DNA of 64,000 bases. Origin: an uncultured Muribaculaceae bacterium (lineage in GTDB: Bacteria > Bacteroidota > Bacteroidia > Bacteroidales > Muribaculaceae). The position numbers and the translations under genes are program-made. Of the stretch, positions 16,135-28,352 are shown in pieces. Position 1 is the stretch's first letter, and each line of letters begins with the position of its first letter. The stretch lies in contig CALUIB010000011.1 of assembly GCA_944320595.1 (NCBI GenBank), positions 1 to 64,000 of the forward strand, given 5' to 3'. Below the pieces are notes generated by a model, which did not search any database, was not told the DNA's origin, and worked only from the letters and a program-made list of their open reading frames with translations.

Positions 16135-18054
16135 ATGATTAGCGTGCCTGAATTTGATATAAAGGAAGAATGTCCGCTGCTTTCGGAGATAAATTCGCCC
16201 GACGACCTGCGGCGGTTGCCTATCGAGCAACTGCCAGAGGTGTGCAGCGAGATTAGGAAATTTTTAATCAACTCGCTTTCTCGCACCCCGGGGCATTTCG
16301 CCTCAAGCATGGGGGCGGTGGAGCTTACGGTGGCGTTGCACTATGTGTTCGACACGCCCTACGACCGCATAGTGTGGGACGTGGGCCATCAGGCATACGC
16401 CCATAAGGTGCTTACTGGGCGGCGCGACCGTTTCGACACTCTGCGCAAATGGGAGGGGCTGAGCGGTTTCCCAAATCCCGACGAGAGCGAGTATGACAGC
16501 TTTACGGCCGGGCATGCGTCAAATTCCATCTCGGCGGCACTTGGCATGACGGTGGCATCGACACTCGGTGGCGGACGCAGGCGCAACGTGGTGGCGGTGA
16601 TAGGCGACGCATCGATAAGTGGCGGGCTGGCTTTCGAGGGGATAAATAACGCCTCGCTGTCGAATAGCAACCTGCTTATAATACTCAACGACAACGATAT
16701 GGCCATCGACCAAAATGTGGGTGCGCTCAACGAGTACATGACACGCATCAACACCTCGAAGTCCTACAATCGGCTACGCTACAAGGTTTACAACTTCATG
16801 AAACGTCTGCACCTAATCGATGAAAAACATCGCGGACTGATACTTAGGTTCAACAACAGCATAAAGGCATTAATTACGCGCCAGCAAAATATATTCGAGG
16901 GGTTGAACATTCGTTACTTCGGTCCCTACGACGGGCACGACGTGGAGCGCATAGTGAGGGTGCTAGGCGATATAAAGGGGATGGACGGGCCGCGCCTGCT
17001 GCACCTTCGCACCCGTAAGGGCAAGGGCTATGAACCTGCCGAGAAAGACCCCGTGACGTGGCACGCCCCAGGGCGTTTCAACCCGGCCACAGGCGAACGC
17101 ATAGTGGAAGACACCACAGGCAAGCCGCCGAAGTGGCAAGATGTGTTTGGTCGCACCATAGTGGAACTGGCTCACGCCAATCCGAAGATTGTGGGCATAA
17201 CGGCGGCGATGCCCACGGGCTGCTCGCTCAACTTCATGCTCGACGAGATGCCGCAGCGGGCATTCGACGTGGGCATAGCCGAAGAACATGCCGTGACATT
17301 CTCGGGCGGCATGGCCAAGGATGGGCTTATTCCATTCTGTTGCATTTATTCAACATTCCTGCAACGGGCATACGATGAAATAATCCACGACGTGGCTATA
17401 CAGCGGCTGCCGGTAGTATTCTGCATCGACCGTGCAGGACTTGTGGGTGATGACGGCGTGACGCACCACGGCGTGTTCGACATGGCATACCTGAGCTGCA
17501 TACCCGGCATAGTCGTAAGCTCGCCCATGGACGAGCATTACCTGCGCCACCTCATGTACACGGCGCAGACGGGCAAGTACGGGCCGTTTGCCATACGCTA
17601 CCCTCGCGGCGCGGGTGTCAATGCGCAGTGGCAGTGTCCCATGCACGAGTTGCCGGTGGGAAAAGGACGGCAGCTGTGCGACGGCGACCGCGTGGCCGTG
17701 CTCACAATAGGCCCCATAGGCAATGACGTGCAGGAGGTGATACGCAGCCTTGGCGACAAGGGGCGGCACGTGGCGCACTACGACATGATTTTCCTCAGCC
17801 CCATCGACGAGAAGATACTTGGCGAGGTGGGCAAGCGTTTCAGCCATGTGGTAACGGTGGAAGACGGCGTTATACATGGCGGATTAGGGTCGGCGGTAAT
17901 CGACTGGTTCAACGACCACGGCATGGCCGTGCGCGTGACGCGCATTGGCGTTCCGGCTCGATTCGTGGCACAGGGCACCATAGGGCAGCTGCGCCGCCAC
18001 TGCGGAATGGACAATGACAGCATAAAGGCTAAAATTCTTGAAATAATAGGATAG
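16135..18054 (+). CDS. dxs: 1-deoxy-D-xylulose-5-phosphate synthase
   Basis: Thiamine-diphosphate enzyme joining pyruvate and glyceraldehyde 3-phosphate, the first MEP-pathway step and also a source for thiamine and pyridoxal synthesis. The 639-aa length is normal. Visible: [18 protein letters not shown] and [18 protein letters not shown] at the N terminus, the diphosphate/Mg motif [18 protein letters not shown] with NDNDMAID, and the transketolase central domain with [16 protein letters not shown] (catalytic Glu). The first 15 residues before LLSEINS are slightly longer than in many homologues, so the exact start is less sure. It is followed by trkA and trkH on the same strand. Confidence 0.96.
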   Translation: MISVPEFDIKEECPLLSEINSPDDLRRLPIEQLPEVCSEIRKFLINSLSRTPGHFASSMGAVELTVALHYVFDTPYDRIVWDVGHQAYAHKVLTGRRDRFDTLRKWEGLSGFPNPDESEYDSFTAGHASNSISAALGMTVASTLGGGRRRNVVAVIGDASISGGLAFEGINNASLSNSNLLIILNDNDMAIDQNVGALNEYMTRINTSKSYNRLRYKVYNFMKRLHLIDEKHRGLILRFNNSIKALITRQQNIFEGLNIRYFGPYDGHDVERIVRVLGDIKGMDGPRLLHLRTRKGKGYEPAEKDPVTWHAPGRFNPATGERIVEDTTGKPPKWQDVFGRTIVELAHANPKIVGITAAMPTGCSLNFMLDEMPQRAFDVGIAEEHAVTFSGGMAKDGLIPFCCIYSTFLQRAYDEIIHDVAIQRLPVVFCIDRAGLVGDDGVTHHGVFDMAYLSCIPGIVVSSPMDEHYLRHLMYTAQTGKYGPFAIRYPRGAGVNAQWQCPMHELPVGKGRQLCDGDRVAVLTIGPIGNDVQEVIRSLGDKGRHVAHYDMIFLSPIDEKILGEVGKRFSHVVTVEDGVIHGGLGSAVIDWFNDHGMAVRVTRIGVPARFVAQGTIGQLRRHCGMDNDSIKAKILEIIG

Positions 18055-18090
18055 AAAAAAACATATATATATTTATCAATTGTTGTAATT

Positions 18091-19422
18091 ATGAAAATCG
18101 TTATAGCCGGAGCCGGAGAAGTGGGAAGCCACCTGGCAAAGCTCTTGTCGGAAGAAGGGCAAGACATTATCCTCGTTGATGAGGATGAAGGCAAACTCGA
18201 TGATTTTGAGATGTACAACCTGCTCACTTGCACTGGGCGACCCACGTCGTTCTCGGCATTGCGCGAGGCAGGAACCAAGGGGTGCGACCTGTTCATTGCC
18301 GTTACCCCATTCGAGTCGAGGAACTTGATGGCCTGTGCCATTGCCAAGAAGTATGGGGCGCACAGCACGGTGGCTCGCATCGACAATTACGAGTACATGA
18401 AGGAGGAAAACCGCCCATTCTTCACCGGGCTGGGCGTTGACGATATAATATACCCCGAATATCTTGCCGCTCAGGAGATATTGACCTCGCTGCGCCGTAC
18501 ATGGGTGCGCAGCTGGTTCGAGCTGGTTGACGGACACCTTGTGATAGTGGGCGTGAAATTGCGCGGCAACGCGCGGCTCGTGGGAATGCAGCTCAAGGAG
18601 CTGGCCATGCAGTCGGGCTACATGCACATTTCGGCCATCAAGCGCAACCACGAGACTATTATTCCCGGCGGCGGCGACCGCGTGTGCGAGGGCGACATAG
18701 TGTATATAACTACCACCAAGGACTACATACCCAATGTGCTTGAAATGACCGGCAAGACTCCCGTCGAGGTGAAGCGCGTGATGATAATGGGCGGCAGCCG
18801 CATAGCCGTGCAATTGGTGCGTGCGGCAGCTGGGCGGTACAAGTTCAAAATCATAGAGAGCGACCGCGCACGGTGCCACGAGCTTGCCGAGATGCTGCCT
18901 GAGTGCAACGTGGTGCACGGCGACGGGCGCGATGTGGAACTGCTGCAAGAAGAGGGCGTGAGCGACTGCGAGGCATTCGTGGCTCTCACCGACAGCTCCG
19001 AGACCAACATTTTGGGCTGCCTTGCCGCAAAGGAATATGGGGTGAAAAAGACCATCGCCGAGGTGGAAAACATACAATTCATCTCCGAGGCCGAAGGGCT
19101 TAACATAGGGTCGGTGGTAAACAAGAAACTGCTTGCATCGAGCCGCATCTTCCAGCTGATGCTCGACCGCGATTCGAGCAATTCCAAGTGCCTTGCACTG
19201 GCCGATGCCGAGGTGGCCGAACTCGTGGTAAAGGAGGGTTCGCGCATAACGCGCGATGCTGTGATGAACCTCAACCTGTCGCGCGACATGACCATCGCCG
19301 GACTGGTGCGCGACGGCAAGGGGCTGCTTGTGAAAGGCGACACTCGCATCCAGGCGGGCGACCATGTGGTGATTTTCTGCCTGCAGGGTGCCTTGCACAA
19401 AATGGAAAAACTGTTTAAATGA
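18091..19422 (+). CDS. trkA: Trk potassium uptake regulatory subunit TrkA
   Basis: Cytoplasmic gating subunit of the Trk K+ uptake system, binding NAD(H) or ATP and docking on TrkH. The 443-aa product holds two RCK modules: RCK1 with Rossmann motif VIAGAGEVGSHLAK and TrkA-C domain, RCK2 starting RVMIMGGSRIAVQLV and ending in a second TrkA-C domain (DAEVAELVVKEGSRI). Domain order and length match TrkA. Its stop overlaps the trkH start by four bases (ATGA), showing translational coupling of the two subunits. Confidence 0.95.
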   Translation: MKIVIAGAGEVGSHLAKLLSEEGQDIILVDEDEGKLDDFEMYNLLTCTGRPTSFSALREAGTKGCDLFIAVTPFESRNLMACAIAKKYGAHSTVARIDNYEYMKEENRPFFTGLGVDDIIYPEYLAAQEILTSLRRTWVRSWFELVDGHLVIVGVKLRGNARLVGMQLKELAMQSGYMHISAIKRNHETIIPGGGDRVCEGDIVYITTTKDYIPNVLEMTGKTPVEVKRVMIMGGSRIAVQLVRAAAGRYKFKIIESDRARCHELAEMLPECNVVHGDGRDVELLQEEGVSDCEAFVALTDSSETNILGCLAAKEYGVKKTIAEVENIQFISEAEGLNIGSVVNKKLLASSRIFQLMLDRDSSNSKCLALADAEVAELVVKEGSRITRDAVMNLNLSRDMTIAGLVRDGKGLLVKGDTRIQAGDHVVIFCLQGALHKMEKLFK

Positions 19423-20921
19423 CGCAAGCGGCCATGTATTCTATATTCAGGAAAAAAGCGACTATCAACCTGCCCGCCATTTTGAGGGTGCTCGGGCTGT
19501 TGCTTATAATGGAGGCGGTGTTCATGCTTGCCCCGCTCGTGGTGGGGGCCGTGTATGAGGAATGGGAGGCCGTGGAGGCAATGCTGTTGTCGGTGGCCAT
19601 TACCGCAGGCATGGGTGCCGCCATGACGTTCGGACTGCGGCCCAAGAGCATGGATATGCACAAGCGCGAGGGGATATTGCTCACGCCTATGGTGTGGGTG
19701 TTTTATTCGGCATTCGGCATGCTGCCATTCTTCTTCACCCACTCCATCGACAGCGTGGCGGCGGCGTTCATGGAAACCATGTCGGGGTTCACGACCACCG
19801 GACTCACCGTGATTGCCGATGTCGAGGTGCTGCCGCGGGCCATACTCTTTTGGCGCGCCGTGATGCACTGGGTGGGCGGTATGGGTATAATACTTTTCTC
19901 GCTGGCAGTGCTGCCAATGCTCAACCATGCCGGCGGAATGCAGCTGTTCAACGCCGAGGTGACGGGCATAACCCACGACAAGCTGCGCCCGCGCATAAGT
20001 TCCACGGCCAAGAGCCTGTGGATAGTGTATATAGCCCTCACGGGAATATTGTGCGTGATGCTGTGGGCCGGGCCTATGAATTTCTTCGACGCTATATGCC
20101 ACGCTATGAGTACGCTATCGACAGGCGGTTTCTCCACCAAGAATTCCAGTGTGGCTTGGTGGGACTCGATGTATGTTGACCTGTCAATAACTGCATTCAT
20201 GTTCATAGGCGGCATAAACTTTGCCCTTATATATCATGCAGCCTGCGGCAGGGTCAAGGCACTCACCTCCAATGCCACATTCCGCTGGTATCTTGGCACA
20301 GTGCTAACAGGTGCGGCATTATGCGTGGCATATATCATGATAATGGATACCGACAACCGCGGCGTGGGGCAAATAGTGGTCGATGCCCTGTTCACGTGTG
20401 CGTCGGCCATCTCGACCACCGGTTTCGTGGTGACCGACTTCGAGGCTTGGGGGCAATTCGTGGTGATGGTGCTGTGCATAATCATGTTCTTCGGGTCGTG
20501 CGCAGGCTCTACCTCGGGCGGTGCGAAAATCGACCGCATGGAGCTGATGGCCAAGAATATCAAAAATGAACTTTACCGTGTGCTGCACCCAAACAGCATA
20601 GTGAACGTGCGCATCAACCACAAAGTGGTGCCGCAAGATATTGTGACCAAGGCCGTAGTCTTTTTGGGAATATACGTGTGCATAACCGTCATGGGTACGC
20701 TTGCCCTGACTGCCATAGGCATTCCCATGCAGGATGCTTTCTTTTCCACTCTGTCGGCACTGAGCAACGTCGGGCTTGGCGTGGGCGAGGCCACCGGCGG
20801 CTGCTACGCCTCATATTCCGAGGCCGCCATGTGGCTCATGTCGCTTATGATGCTTCTTGGTCGTCTTGAGCTGTTTACCGTCTTGGTTCTGTTCACCTCC
20901 CACTTCTGGGTGAAGAATTAA
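19419..20921 (+). CDS. trkH: Trk potassium uptake membrane subunit TrkH
   Basis: K+-translocating membrane subunit. The 500-aa product has about ten membrane segments arranged as four M1-P-M2 repeats. The four filter glycines are visible in FTTTGLTV, STGGFST, STTGFVV and SNVGLGVG. The C terminus ends in a long helix. The start overlaps trkA. There is another in-frame ATG at residue 6 (MYSIFRKK), but the overlapping ATG is favoured by coupling. A hairpin follows at 20951. Confidence 0.95.
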   Translation: MTQAAMYSIFRKKATINLPAILRVLGLLLIMEAVFMLAPLVVGAVYEEWEAVEAMLLSVAITAGMGAAMTFGLRPKSMDMHKREGILLTPMVWVFYSAFGMLPFFFTHSIDSVAAAFMETMSGFTTTGLTVIADVEVLPRAILFWRAVMHWVGGMGIILFSLAVLPMLNHAGGMQLFNAEVTGITHDKLRPRISSTAKSLWIVYIALTGILCVMLWAGPMNFFDAICHAMSTLSTGGFSTKNSSVAWWDSMYVDLSITAFMFIGGINFALIYHAACGRVKALTSNATFRWYLGTVLTGAALCVAYIMIMDTDNRGVGQIVVDALFTCASAISTTGFVVTDFEAWGQFVVMVLCIIMFFGSCAGSTSGGAKIDRMELMAKNIKNELYRVLHPNSIVNVRINHKVVPQDIVTKAVVFLGIYVCITVMGTLALTAIGIPMQDAFFSTLSALSNVGLGVGEATGGCYASYSEAAMWLMSLMMLLGRLELFTVLVLFTSHFWVKN

Positions 20922-20950
20922 GAAGACGTATTAAAAGGAGGTGTATCATA

Positions 20951-20985
20951 ATGCGCCACGGACGGCTACTCCGCCCGTGGCGCAT
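20951..20985. terminator. hairpin between convergent trkH and prfC
   Basis: ATGCGCCACGG (20951-20961) pairs with CCGTGGCGCAT (20975-20985). T-tracts on either side are weak, so it may end both transcripts with low efficiency. Confidence 0.65.
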
Positions 20986-21057
20986 ATCATTTCTTAATTA
21001 CGGCACACCCTCTTTCTTTTTGTTGCTTGCCGGAAGTGGCTGACCAGTGTGTGGAAA

Positions 21058-22641
21058 TCAGAATTCCGATGTGAAGTGGAAACGGATTTTCGGGAAGTCG
21101 GTCTGTGCCATTTGCAGCACATAGCCCGAGTCGGCAAGGAACACGTCGCGTCCGTCGCGGTCAACCGCCATGAACTGGTGCTTGCGTTTCTTGAAGGCAT
21201 CGAGTGCGGCCTCGTCGTCGCTCTCAATCCAGCAGGCTTTGTACAAGTGTATGGGTTCCCAGCGGCATTGTGCGCCATACTCGTGCAGCAGGCGGTACTG
21301 TATGACCTCGAATTGCAGCTGCCCGACGGTTCCTATTATCTTGCGACCGTTGAACTGGTTGATAAACAGCTGTGCCACACCTTCGTCCATCAGTTGCTCT
21401 ATGCCCTTGTTGAGTTGCTTTGTCTTCATCGGGTCGGTGTTTTCGATGTATTTGAACATCTCGGGCGAGAAGCTCGGCAGCCCCTTGAAGTGCAGCTCTT
21501 CGCCTTCGGTGAGCGTGTCGCCAATCTTGAATGTGCCGCCATTGTCGGGCAGACCCACGATGTCGCCCGGGTAGGCTTCATCGACCACATCCTTCTTTTG
21601 TGCCATGAAGGCCGTTGGTGCCGAGAATTTCATCAGTTTGCCGAGGCGTATGTGTTTGTAGTTGGCATTGCGGCGGAATACCCCTGAGCACACCTTCACG
21701 AATGCGATGCAGCTGCGGTGGTTGGGGTCCATGTTGGCGTGAATCTTGAATACGAAACCGCTGAATGCCTCTTCGCCAGGCTCCACGGTGCGCTCCTCGG
21801 CCTGCGTGGGCCTGGGGCAGGGAGCAATGCGCACAAAGCAGTCGAGCAATTCCTTAACGCCAAAGGTGTTGAGCGCCGAGCCGAAGAACACCGGTGCCAC
21901 ACGTGCGTCTAAGTAGTCGAGCTCGTTGAACTCGGGGTACACGCCCTCTATGAGCTCCAGGTCTTCGCGCAGCTTGTCGGCATCGGCTTTCCCCACAGCC
22001 TCGTCGATGGCCGGGTCGTTCACATCTTTTATCTCCACGCGCTCGGTCACCTTCTGCTTGTCGGGCGTGAACAGGTCGAGCCCCTGCTCGTATATGTTGT
22101 ACACCCCCTTGAAACGTGCACCTATGTTGATGGGCCACGACAATGGGCGCACCTTAATCTTCAGTTCCGATTCTAATTCGTCGAGGATGTCAAATGGGTC
22201 TTTCCCCTCGCGGTCGAGCTTGTTGACGAAAATAATCACCGGCGTGTTGCGCATGCGGCACACTTCCATCAACTTGCGCGTCTGTTGTTCCACGCCCTTT
22301 GCCACGTCCACCACAATGATAACGCTGTCCACAGCTGTCAGGGTGCGGTAGGTGTCTTCGGCGAAGTCTTGGTGGCCGGGGGTGTCGAGGATGTTGATTT
22401 TGTAGTCGCCGTAGTTGAACCCCATTACCGAGGTCGCAACCGAGATGCCGCGTTGCTTTTCAATCTCCATCCAGTCGGATGTGGCGGTTTTCTTTATTTT
22501 GTTGGATTTCACGGCACCGGCCACGTGGATTGCGCCGCCGAAAAGCAGCAACTTCTCGGTGAGCGTGGTCTTGCCCGCGTCGGGGTGCGAAATTATGGCG
22601 AACGTGCGCCGGCGGTTTATTTCTGTCGTTAAACTTGCCAC
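21058..22641 (-). CDS. prfC: peptide chain release factor 3
   Basis: Translational GTPase that removes RF1/RF2 from ribosomes after peptide release. The 527-aa product shows GTPase motifs G1 HPDAGKTT, G3 DTPGHQDF, G4 NKLD, the RF3-typical switch region [18 protein letters not shown], and the RF3 C-terminal domain. It starts with GTG at 22639-22641, 11 bases after the rfbD stop, so it is the last gene of the crp-DUF4924-rfbD-prfC group. Confidence 0.96.
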   Translation of the reverse strand: MASLTTEINRRRTFAIISHPDAGKTTLTEKLLLFGGAIHVAGAVKSNKIKKTATSDWMEIEKQRGISVATSVMGFNYGDYKINILDTPGHQDFAEDTYRTLTAVDSVIIVVDVAKGVEQQTRKLMEVCRMRNTPVIIFVNKLDREGKDPFDILDELESELKIKVRPLSWPINIGARFKGVYNIYEQGLDLFTPDKQKVTERVEIKDVNDPAIDEAVGKADADKLREDLELIEGVYPEFNELDYLDARVAPVFFGSALNTFGVKELLDCFVRIAPCPRPTQAEERTVEPGEEAFSGFVFKIHANMDPNHRSCIAFVKVCSGVFRRNANYKHIRLGKLMKFSAPTAFMAQKKDVVDEAYPGDIVGLPDNGGTFKIGDTLTEGEELHFKGLPSFSPEMFKYIENTDPMKTKQLNKGIEQLMDEGVAQLFINQFNGRKIIGTVGQLQFEVIQYRLLHEYGAQCRWEPIHLYKACWIESDDEAALDAFKKRKHQFMAVDRDGRDVFLADSGYVLQMAQTDFPKIRFHFTSEF

Positions 22642-22652
22642 TGTCAGGGTGA

Positions 22653-23519
22653 TTATTTGTTAAGAATGATGTTGATGCATTTTTCGAGGCTCTCTTCCCA
22701 ATGAGGGATTTCGATGCCGTAGGTGCGCTTTATCTTGCTCTTGTCGAGCACGCTGTAGTGCGGGCGTATGGCACGGGTGGGGTATTCCTTCGACTTCACC
22801 GGCACCACCTTGCAGGTGTCGATGCCCGCTATGCGGTGGATTGACTTGGCGAAGTCGTACCACGAGCAAGCCCCCTCGTCGGAGAAATGGTATATGCCCG
22901 GGTGCCACTCGTCGGCAGCGAGTGCGGCGAGTATGGCCTGGGCCAGGTCGGCGGCGCAGGTGGGCGTGCCCACTTGGTCGCACACCACTTGCAGCTGTTC
23001 CTTTTCACGGCCAAGCGCAAGCATGGTCTTGACGAAGTTTTTCCCGTAGGGGGAGTATAGCCATGCCGTGCGTATTATTATGCTGTCGGGGGCAATCTTG
23101 AGCAGAGTGCGCTCGCCGTCGCGTTTGGTGGTGCCGTATGCCGTCTTGGGGTTGGTGTCGTCCTCCTCGGAGTAGGGCTGGTAGTTGTAGCCGTCGAATA
23201 CGTAGTCGGTGGAGATGTGCAGCACACGTGCGCCGTAGTTCCGCGCCGCGCCGGCTATGTTGCCCACGGCCTCTACGTTGAGCTTGGCGCAGGCCACCAT
23301 GTCGTCTTCGGCACGGTCAACGGCGGTGTAGGCCGCGCAGTTCACTATGGTGTCGATTTTGTTGCTTTCCACGAAGTGGTACACGGCACGGGCATCGGTG
23401 ATGTCGAGCGTGTCGATGTCGGCAAAATATGAATTGAAAGATTTGTTGGTGGCCAGCAGGTTGCGCATCTCGTTGCCGAGCTGGCCGTTGGCCCCTGTAA
23501 TTAGTAAATTCCTTGACAT
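22653..23519 (-). CDS. rfbD: dTDP-4-dehydrorhamnose reductase
   Basis: Reduces dTDP-4-dehydro-L-rhamnose to dTDP-L-rhamnose, the last step of rhamnose donor synthesis for surface polysaccharides. The 288-aa product has the nucleotide loop [12 protein letters not shown], the SDR catalytic YGTTKRDGE (Tyr/Lys, YxxxK), and the conserved [14 protein letters not shown]. The other rhamnose genes (rfbABC) are not adjacent. The ATG at 23519 is clear because the nucleotide loop begins at residue 7. Confidence 0.94.
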   Translation of the reverse strand: MSRNLLITGANGQLGNEMRNLLATNKSFNSYFADIDTLDITDARAVYHFVESNKIDTIVNCAAYTAVDRAEDDMVACAKLNVEAVGNIAGAARNYGARVLHISTDYVFDGYNYQPYSEEDDTNPKTAYGTTKRDGERTLLKIAPDSIIIRTAWLYSPYGKNFVKTMLALGREKEQLQVVCDQVGTPTCAADLAQAILAALAADEWHPGIYHFSDEGACSWYDFAKSIHRIAGIDTCKVVPVKSKEYPTRAIRPHYSVLDKSKIKRTYGIEIPHWEESLEKCINIILNK

Positions 23520-23582
23520 TTCGCGTGAATGTTATGTTCTCAAATTGGTGGCCGGGCGGCGTGTGTCGCCGTCGGTCTGCCT

Positions 23583-24146
23583 TTATACTATTTCCTCGTC
23601 GTCGCTGCCGATGAGGGGCTTTTGCTCGTCTTGCATATAAAGTGCCGACAGCCGTGCTATGAAACGCGATATTTGGCCTACGGCCTCTTGCGTGCCTTTG
23701 CTCAGGGGGCGGTGTTGCAGGCGCAGCATCAGTGTGCCGTAGAGGGCGTTGAAGCACGTCTCTATCTCGCCGGCGGGCGCATCGCCCGACTTTGCCCGCA
23801 ACTCCACTATGAACGGGAGCGTCTTGTAGTATTCGGCGCGGTATTCGGGGAACTTGGGCGAGCCGAGCAGCGCGTTATGCAGGTCGGTGAGGCGTATTAT
23901 CACGTTCTTGTTGATTTGCAGGTGCCCGTGCTGCTTTGCGCCCTCAAACTCCATCATCTTTATAAGATTTTCATACCAGTCCTTGATTTCGGCATGGGTC
24001 TTCGGGTCGGCCCCGTACAGGCTTATGATGTTCTGCTCCACGCGGTCGATGTCGCAACCGTTGGCGCGAATCAAGTCTTCCACCTGCCACATGTATAGCA
24101 GGTATTCGGCTATGTTCTCTTTGCGTTTTTTGTTGGCGATTAGCAT
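23583..24146 (-). CDS. DUF4924 family protein
   Basis: The 187-aa, mainly helical, soluble product begins MLIANKKRKENIAEYLLYMWQ and contains the conserved HLQINKNVIIRLTDLH and SPKFPEYRAEYYKTLPFIVE stretches that I associate with DUF4924 of Bacteroidetes. Function unknown. It lies 12 bases after the Crp/Fnr gene and before rfbD, an order I believe is common in Bacteroidales. No signal peptide or membrane segment is seen. Confidence 0.8.
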   Translation of the reverse strand: MLIANKKRKENIAEYLLYMWQVEDLIRANGCDIDRVEQNIISLYGADPKTHAEIKDWYENLIKMMEFEGAKQHGHLQINKNVIIRLTDLHNALLGSPKFPEYRAEYYKTLPFIVELRAKSGDAPAGEIETCFNALYGTLMLRLQHRPLSKGTQEAVGQISRFIARLSALYMQDEQKPLIGSDDEEIV

Positions 24147-24158
24147 AGTCGAGGCGGT

Positions 24159-24860
24159 TTATCCGAATTTGCTTATTTTGCGCAAGGCCGGTTCGTTCAC
24201 TATTTTTATGCGCCGCCCGTCAACGGTTATTATTTTCTCGCTCACGAATGTGGAGAGTGTGCGAATAGCATTCGATGTTGTCATGTTCGACAAGTTGGCA
24301 AGGTCCTCGCGGGCCATATATATCTTCAGCGTTTCGCCGTCGTCTTCAAAGCCGTAGTTGTCGATGAGTATTGTCAAGGCTTCGGCCAGGCGGCCACGGA
24401 TGTGCTTTTGCGTCAGGTTCACCATCTTCGTGTCCGACCCGCCCAAGTGTTTCGACAGTTCATGTATGAAGAACCATGCGAGCTTTCGATTTTGGTCGAT
24501 GAGGCGAGTCACGATTTTCATGCTTATTGCGCCAAGTTGCGAAGGCTCGAAGGCCGACGTGCTCGACACGTAAGGCTCGTTGGCGAAGTATGCCCGGTAG
24601 CCGAAGTATTGTATTGGCCGATAAAGTCGCAGTATCTGCTGCCGTCCGCCGATGCCATCCTTGAACATCTTCACCTTGCCCTTGAGCAGGCACCACAGGT
24701 ATTCGGGTTCATCGTTTTCGGCATATATGATTTGGTTTTTCTTGAAATTATGAATGACAAAATTGTCAGCCACGAGGTGTTTCTCCTCGTTTGTCAAAAT
24801 CGACCAGATCTCGGATAGGTCTTCCTTGATGATTTTTTCCAGAGTACTCTTCTTTATCAT
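24159..24860 (-). CDS. Crp/Fnr-family transcriptional regulator
   Basis: The 233-aa product has an N-terminal cyclic-nucleotide-binding-type beta barrel (FKKNQIIYAENDEPEYLWCLLKGKVKMF) and a C-terminal winged helix (MAREDLANLSNMTTSNAIRTLSTFVSEKIITVDGRRIKI). The cluster of N-terminal cysteines of oxygen-sensing Fnr is missing, and the cAMP-contacting residues are not clearly present, so the signal is unknown. It heads the minus-strand group through prfC. A promoter is predicted at 24906-24936. Confidence 0.88.
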   Translation of the reverse strand: MIKKSTLEKIIKEDLSEIWSILTNEEKHLVADNFVIHNFKKNQIIYAENDEPEYLWCLLKGKVKMFKDGIGGRQQILRLYRPIQYFGYRAYFANEPYVSSTSAFEPSQLGAISMKIVTRLIDQNRKLAWFFIHELSKHLGGSDTKMVNLTQKHIRGRLAEALTILIDNYGFEDDGETLKIYMAREDLANLSNMTTSNAIRTLSTFVSEKIITVDGRRIKIVNEPALRKISKFG

Positions 24861-24905
24861 AATGATGTTGTAAGGCGGTGCTTAAAAACTATGCTATTCG
24901 ACATA

Positions 24906-24936
24906 CAAAATTACTGCTTTTGCGCCGATTGCACAA
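24906..24936 (-). promoter_or_regulatory. promoter of the Crp/Fnr gene
   Basis: Minus-strand TAATTTTG (24906-24913) with TTGTG about 19-20 bases upstream (24932-24936). Confidence 0.5.
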
Positions 24937-25125
24937 TAATTATTTATAGAAAAAATGGCGTGGTGTGGCATAATAGGACACAAATGTCAACTATTTGCGC
25001 TGTTTGTTGCTTATATTGAGCCGCCCGAGAGCCTGTCGCCGATTGCCTGTGGTCTGCCGTTATGTCAGTTTTTACCGTATGACCGGGGTGGTTTTCTGTC
25101 CTATGGAATGGCACTTTTGCGGTTT

Positions 25126-25141
25126 TGGCATAACATTTGCA
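25126..25141 (+). promoter_or_regulatory. sigma-54-like promoter element upstream of dnaK
   Basis: TGGCATAACATTTGCA matches the RpoN -24/-12 consensus: GG and GC separated by exactly ten bases. The alternative primary-sigma reading (TA-aca-TTTG) has one base too many in the -7 box. Transcription would start about 12 bases after the GC, giving a leader near 65 nt. Confidence 0.45.
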
Positions 25142-25218
25142 CTATGATATGCGTCGGCTGCCCCGATGGGCGGCTGGCGGTTGACAAGATTAATAACAAA
25201 TAAAAAAATATAGAAACT

Positions 25219-27129
<1,911 letters not shown>

Positions 27130-27162
27130 GTATCGCTAAACAACGATAACCGACGATAGAGG

Positions 27163-27204
27163 AACGGGGTGTAGCTCGATGTGAGAGCTGCACCCCGTTT
27201 TTTT
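27163..27204 (+). terminator. terminator of dnaK
   Basis: AACGGGGTG-t-AGCTC pairs with GAGCT-g-CACCCCGTT and runs into seven T. Confidence 0.93.
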
Positions 27205-27235
27205 GTGTGTTTCAAGGTCGGCTTGCTGGGATATT

Positions 27236-28345
27236 CTATGTGCGTTTCTTGTAGGTGAGGGATGCCACTAAGCAGAACAGCAGGGCAAAGCCTGTGAGGG
27301 CGGCGTATTGAGGCCACAGGTCGGCCATTGTGGCTCCCTTTAGATAGACGGCTCGCATTATCTCGATGAAGTAGCGTGGCGGGATGGCGTAGGTGATGTA
27401 CTGAGCCCACTGCGGCATTGAGGCTATGGGGGTGAACAGTCCGCCCATTAGCTGGAACACGACTATGAAGGCAAACATCATGAATATGCTTTGCAGAATG
27501 GTTGCCGACTTGTTGGATATGAACACGCCGAGTCCCGACATTACGAGGCTGAACAGGATGGCGGCCAAGTAGATGCTTGCGATGCTCCCTTCGGGCACGA
27601 GGCCATATACGAGCCAGCCGATGAGTATGCCAACCGTCACTACAAGGATGCCTGCCACCCAGTAGGGGATTAGTTTGGATAGCACGAATTCCAGCCTGCC
27701 TACTGGCGTTACGTTCATTGCCTCAATGGTGCCCGATTCCTTTTCGCTAACCAAGTTAAGTGCCGGTAAGAAACCGCAGATGATGATTAGCAGCACCACC
27801 ATTAGGGCGGGTATCATGTAGTTGCGGAAGTTGAGGGTGGGGTTATACAGGTTCACCGTGCTTGCTTGCGGCAGTGCCAGGCTTATTCCTTGTTCGGCTT
27901 GCCACCGCGATAGTGTTCCGGCTATCGACATGGTGGCGTATTGGGCGCCCAGTGTGCCTTTTGTTGCATTCACGCCGTTGGCCTTCAAATCTATATCGGG
28001 CTTTTCCCCGTTGGCCAAGTCGTTGAGGTAATCTTTTGGGATGGTGACTATGGCATCGGCCTCGCCGCGTTCCACCAGCCTGAAAGCCTCGTCGTAGCTG
28101 AAAAAGCAGCCTGCCACCGACAGGTATTCCGAGGCATCCATGTCGGTGATTATGCGCCGCGATAGCATGGTGCGGTCGTTGTCAACCACTGCGACGCCCA
28201 CATTCTTCACGTCGAGGGTTGCCACAAGTGGGATTATGAGCATCACCAAGATGGGCATGGCGACGATGAGGCGCGGAATGATGGGGTTGCGCCTTATGAG
28301 CAAAACTTCTTTGCGGAGCAATATTTTCAATGTCGTTACATTCAT
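27236..28345 (-). CDS. ABC-2 type transporter permease (YbhR/YbhS-like)
   Basis: The 369-aa product has one N-terminal membrane helix (IIPRLIVAMPILVMLIIPLV), a large extracytoplasmic domain (about 45-175) and five further helices in the C-terminal half (first ALMVVLLIIICGFLPALNL, last near residues 345-363). A VSEKESGTIEAMNVTP loop is typical of the YhiI/YbhG-associated permeases. It lies seven bases after the second permease and is the last gene of the TetR-TolC-HlyD-ABC operon. The pair would form a heterodimer driven by the two upstream ATPases. Cargo unknown; drugs, cations or membrane lipids are options from the family. Confidence 0.9.
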   Translation of the reverse strand: MNVTTLKILLRKEVLLIRRNPIIPRLIVAMPILVMLIIPLVATLDVKNVGVAVVDNDRTMLSRRIITDMDASEYLSVAGCFFSYDEAFRLVERGEADAIVTIPKDYLNDLANGEKPDIDLKANGVNATKGTLGAQYATMSIAGTLSRWQAEQGISLALPQASTVNLYNPTLNFRNYMIPALMVVLLIIICGFLPALNLVSEKESGTIEAMNVTPVGRLEFVLSKLIPYWVAGILVVTVGILIGWLVYGLVPEGSIASIYLAAILFSLVMSGLGVFISNKSATILQSIFMMFAFIVVFQLMGGLFTPIASMPQWAQYITYAIPPRYFIEIMRAVYLKGATMADLWPQYAALTGFALLFCLVASLTYKKRT

Positions 28346-28352
28346 TGCGCAG

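Larger units (their letters stand above)
24861..25218. other. 358-bp divergent region between the Crp/Fnr gene and dnaK
   Basis: Holds a minus-strand promoter (24906-24936) and a sigma-54-like element before dnaK (25126-25141). An open frame at 24955-25203 encodes an 82-residue Cys-rich product without family resemblance and is not called. No CIRCE-type inverted repeat was seen. Confidence 0.65.

Noticed and set aside
18076..19398. 440-residue open frame opposite trkA
   Set aside because: Shadow of trkA, whose identity is certain; His-rich composition is typical of antisense reading.
18723..20102. 459-residue open frame opposite trkA/trkH
   Set aside because: Shadow of two recognised genes in coupled reading frames.
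24955..25203. 82-residue open frame upstream of dnaK
   Set aside because: No family resemblance, and it covers the predicted dnaK promoter; cannot be excluded entirely without transcript data.
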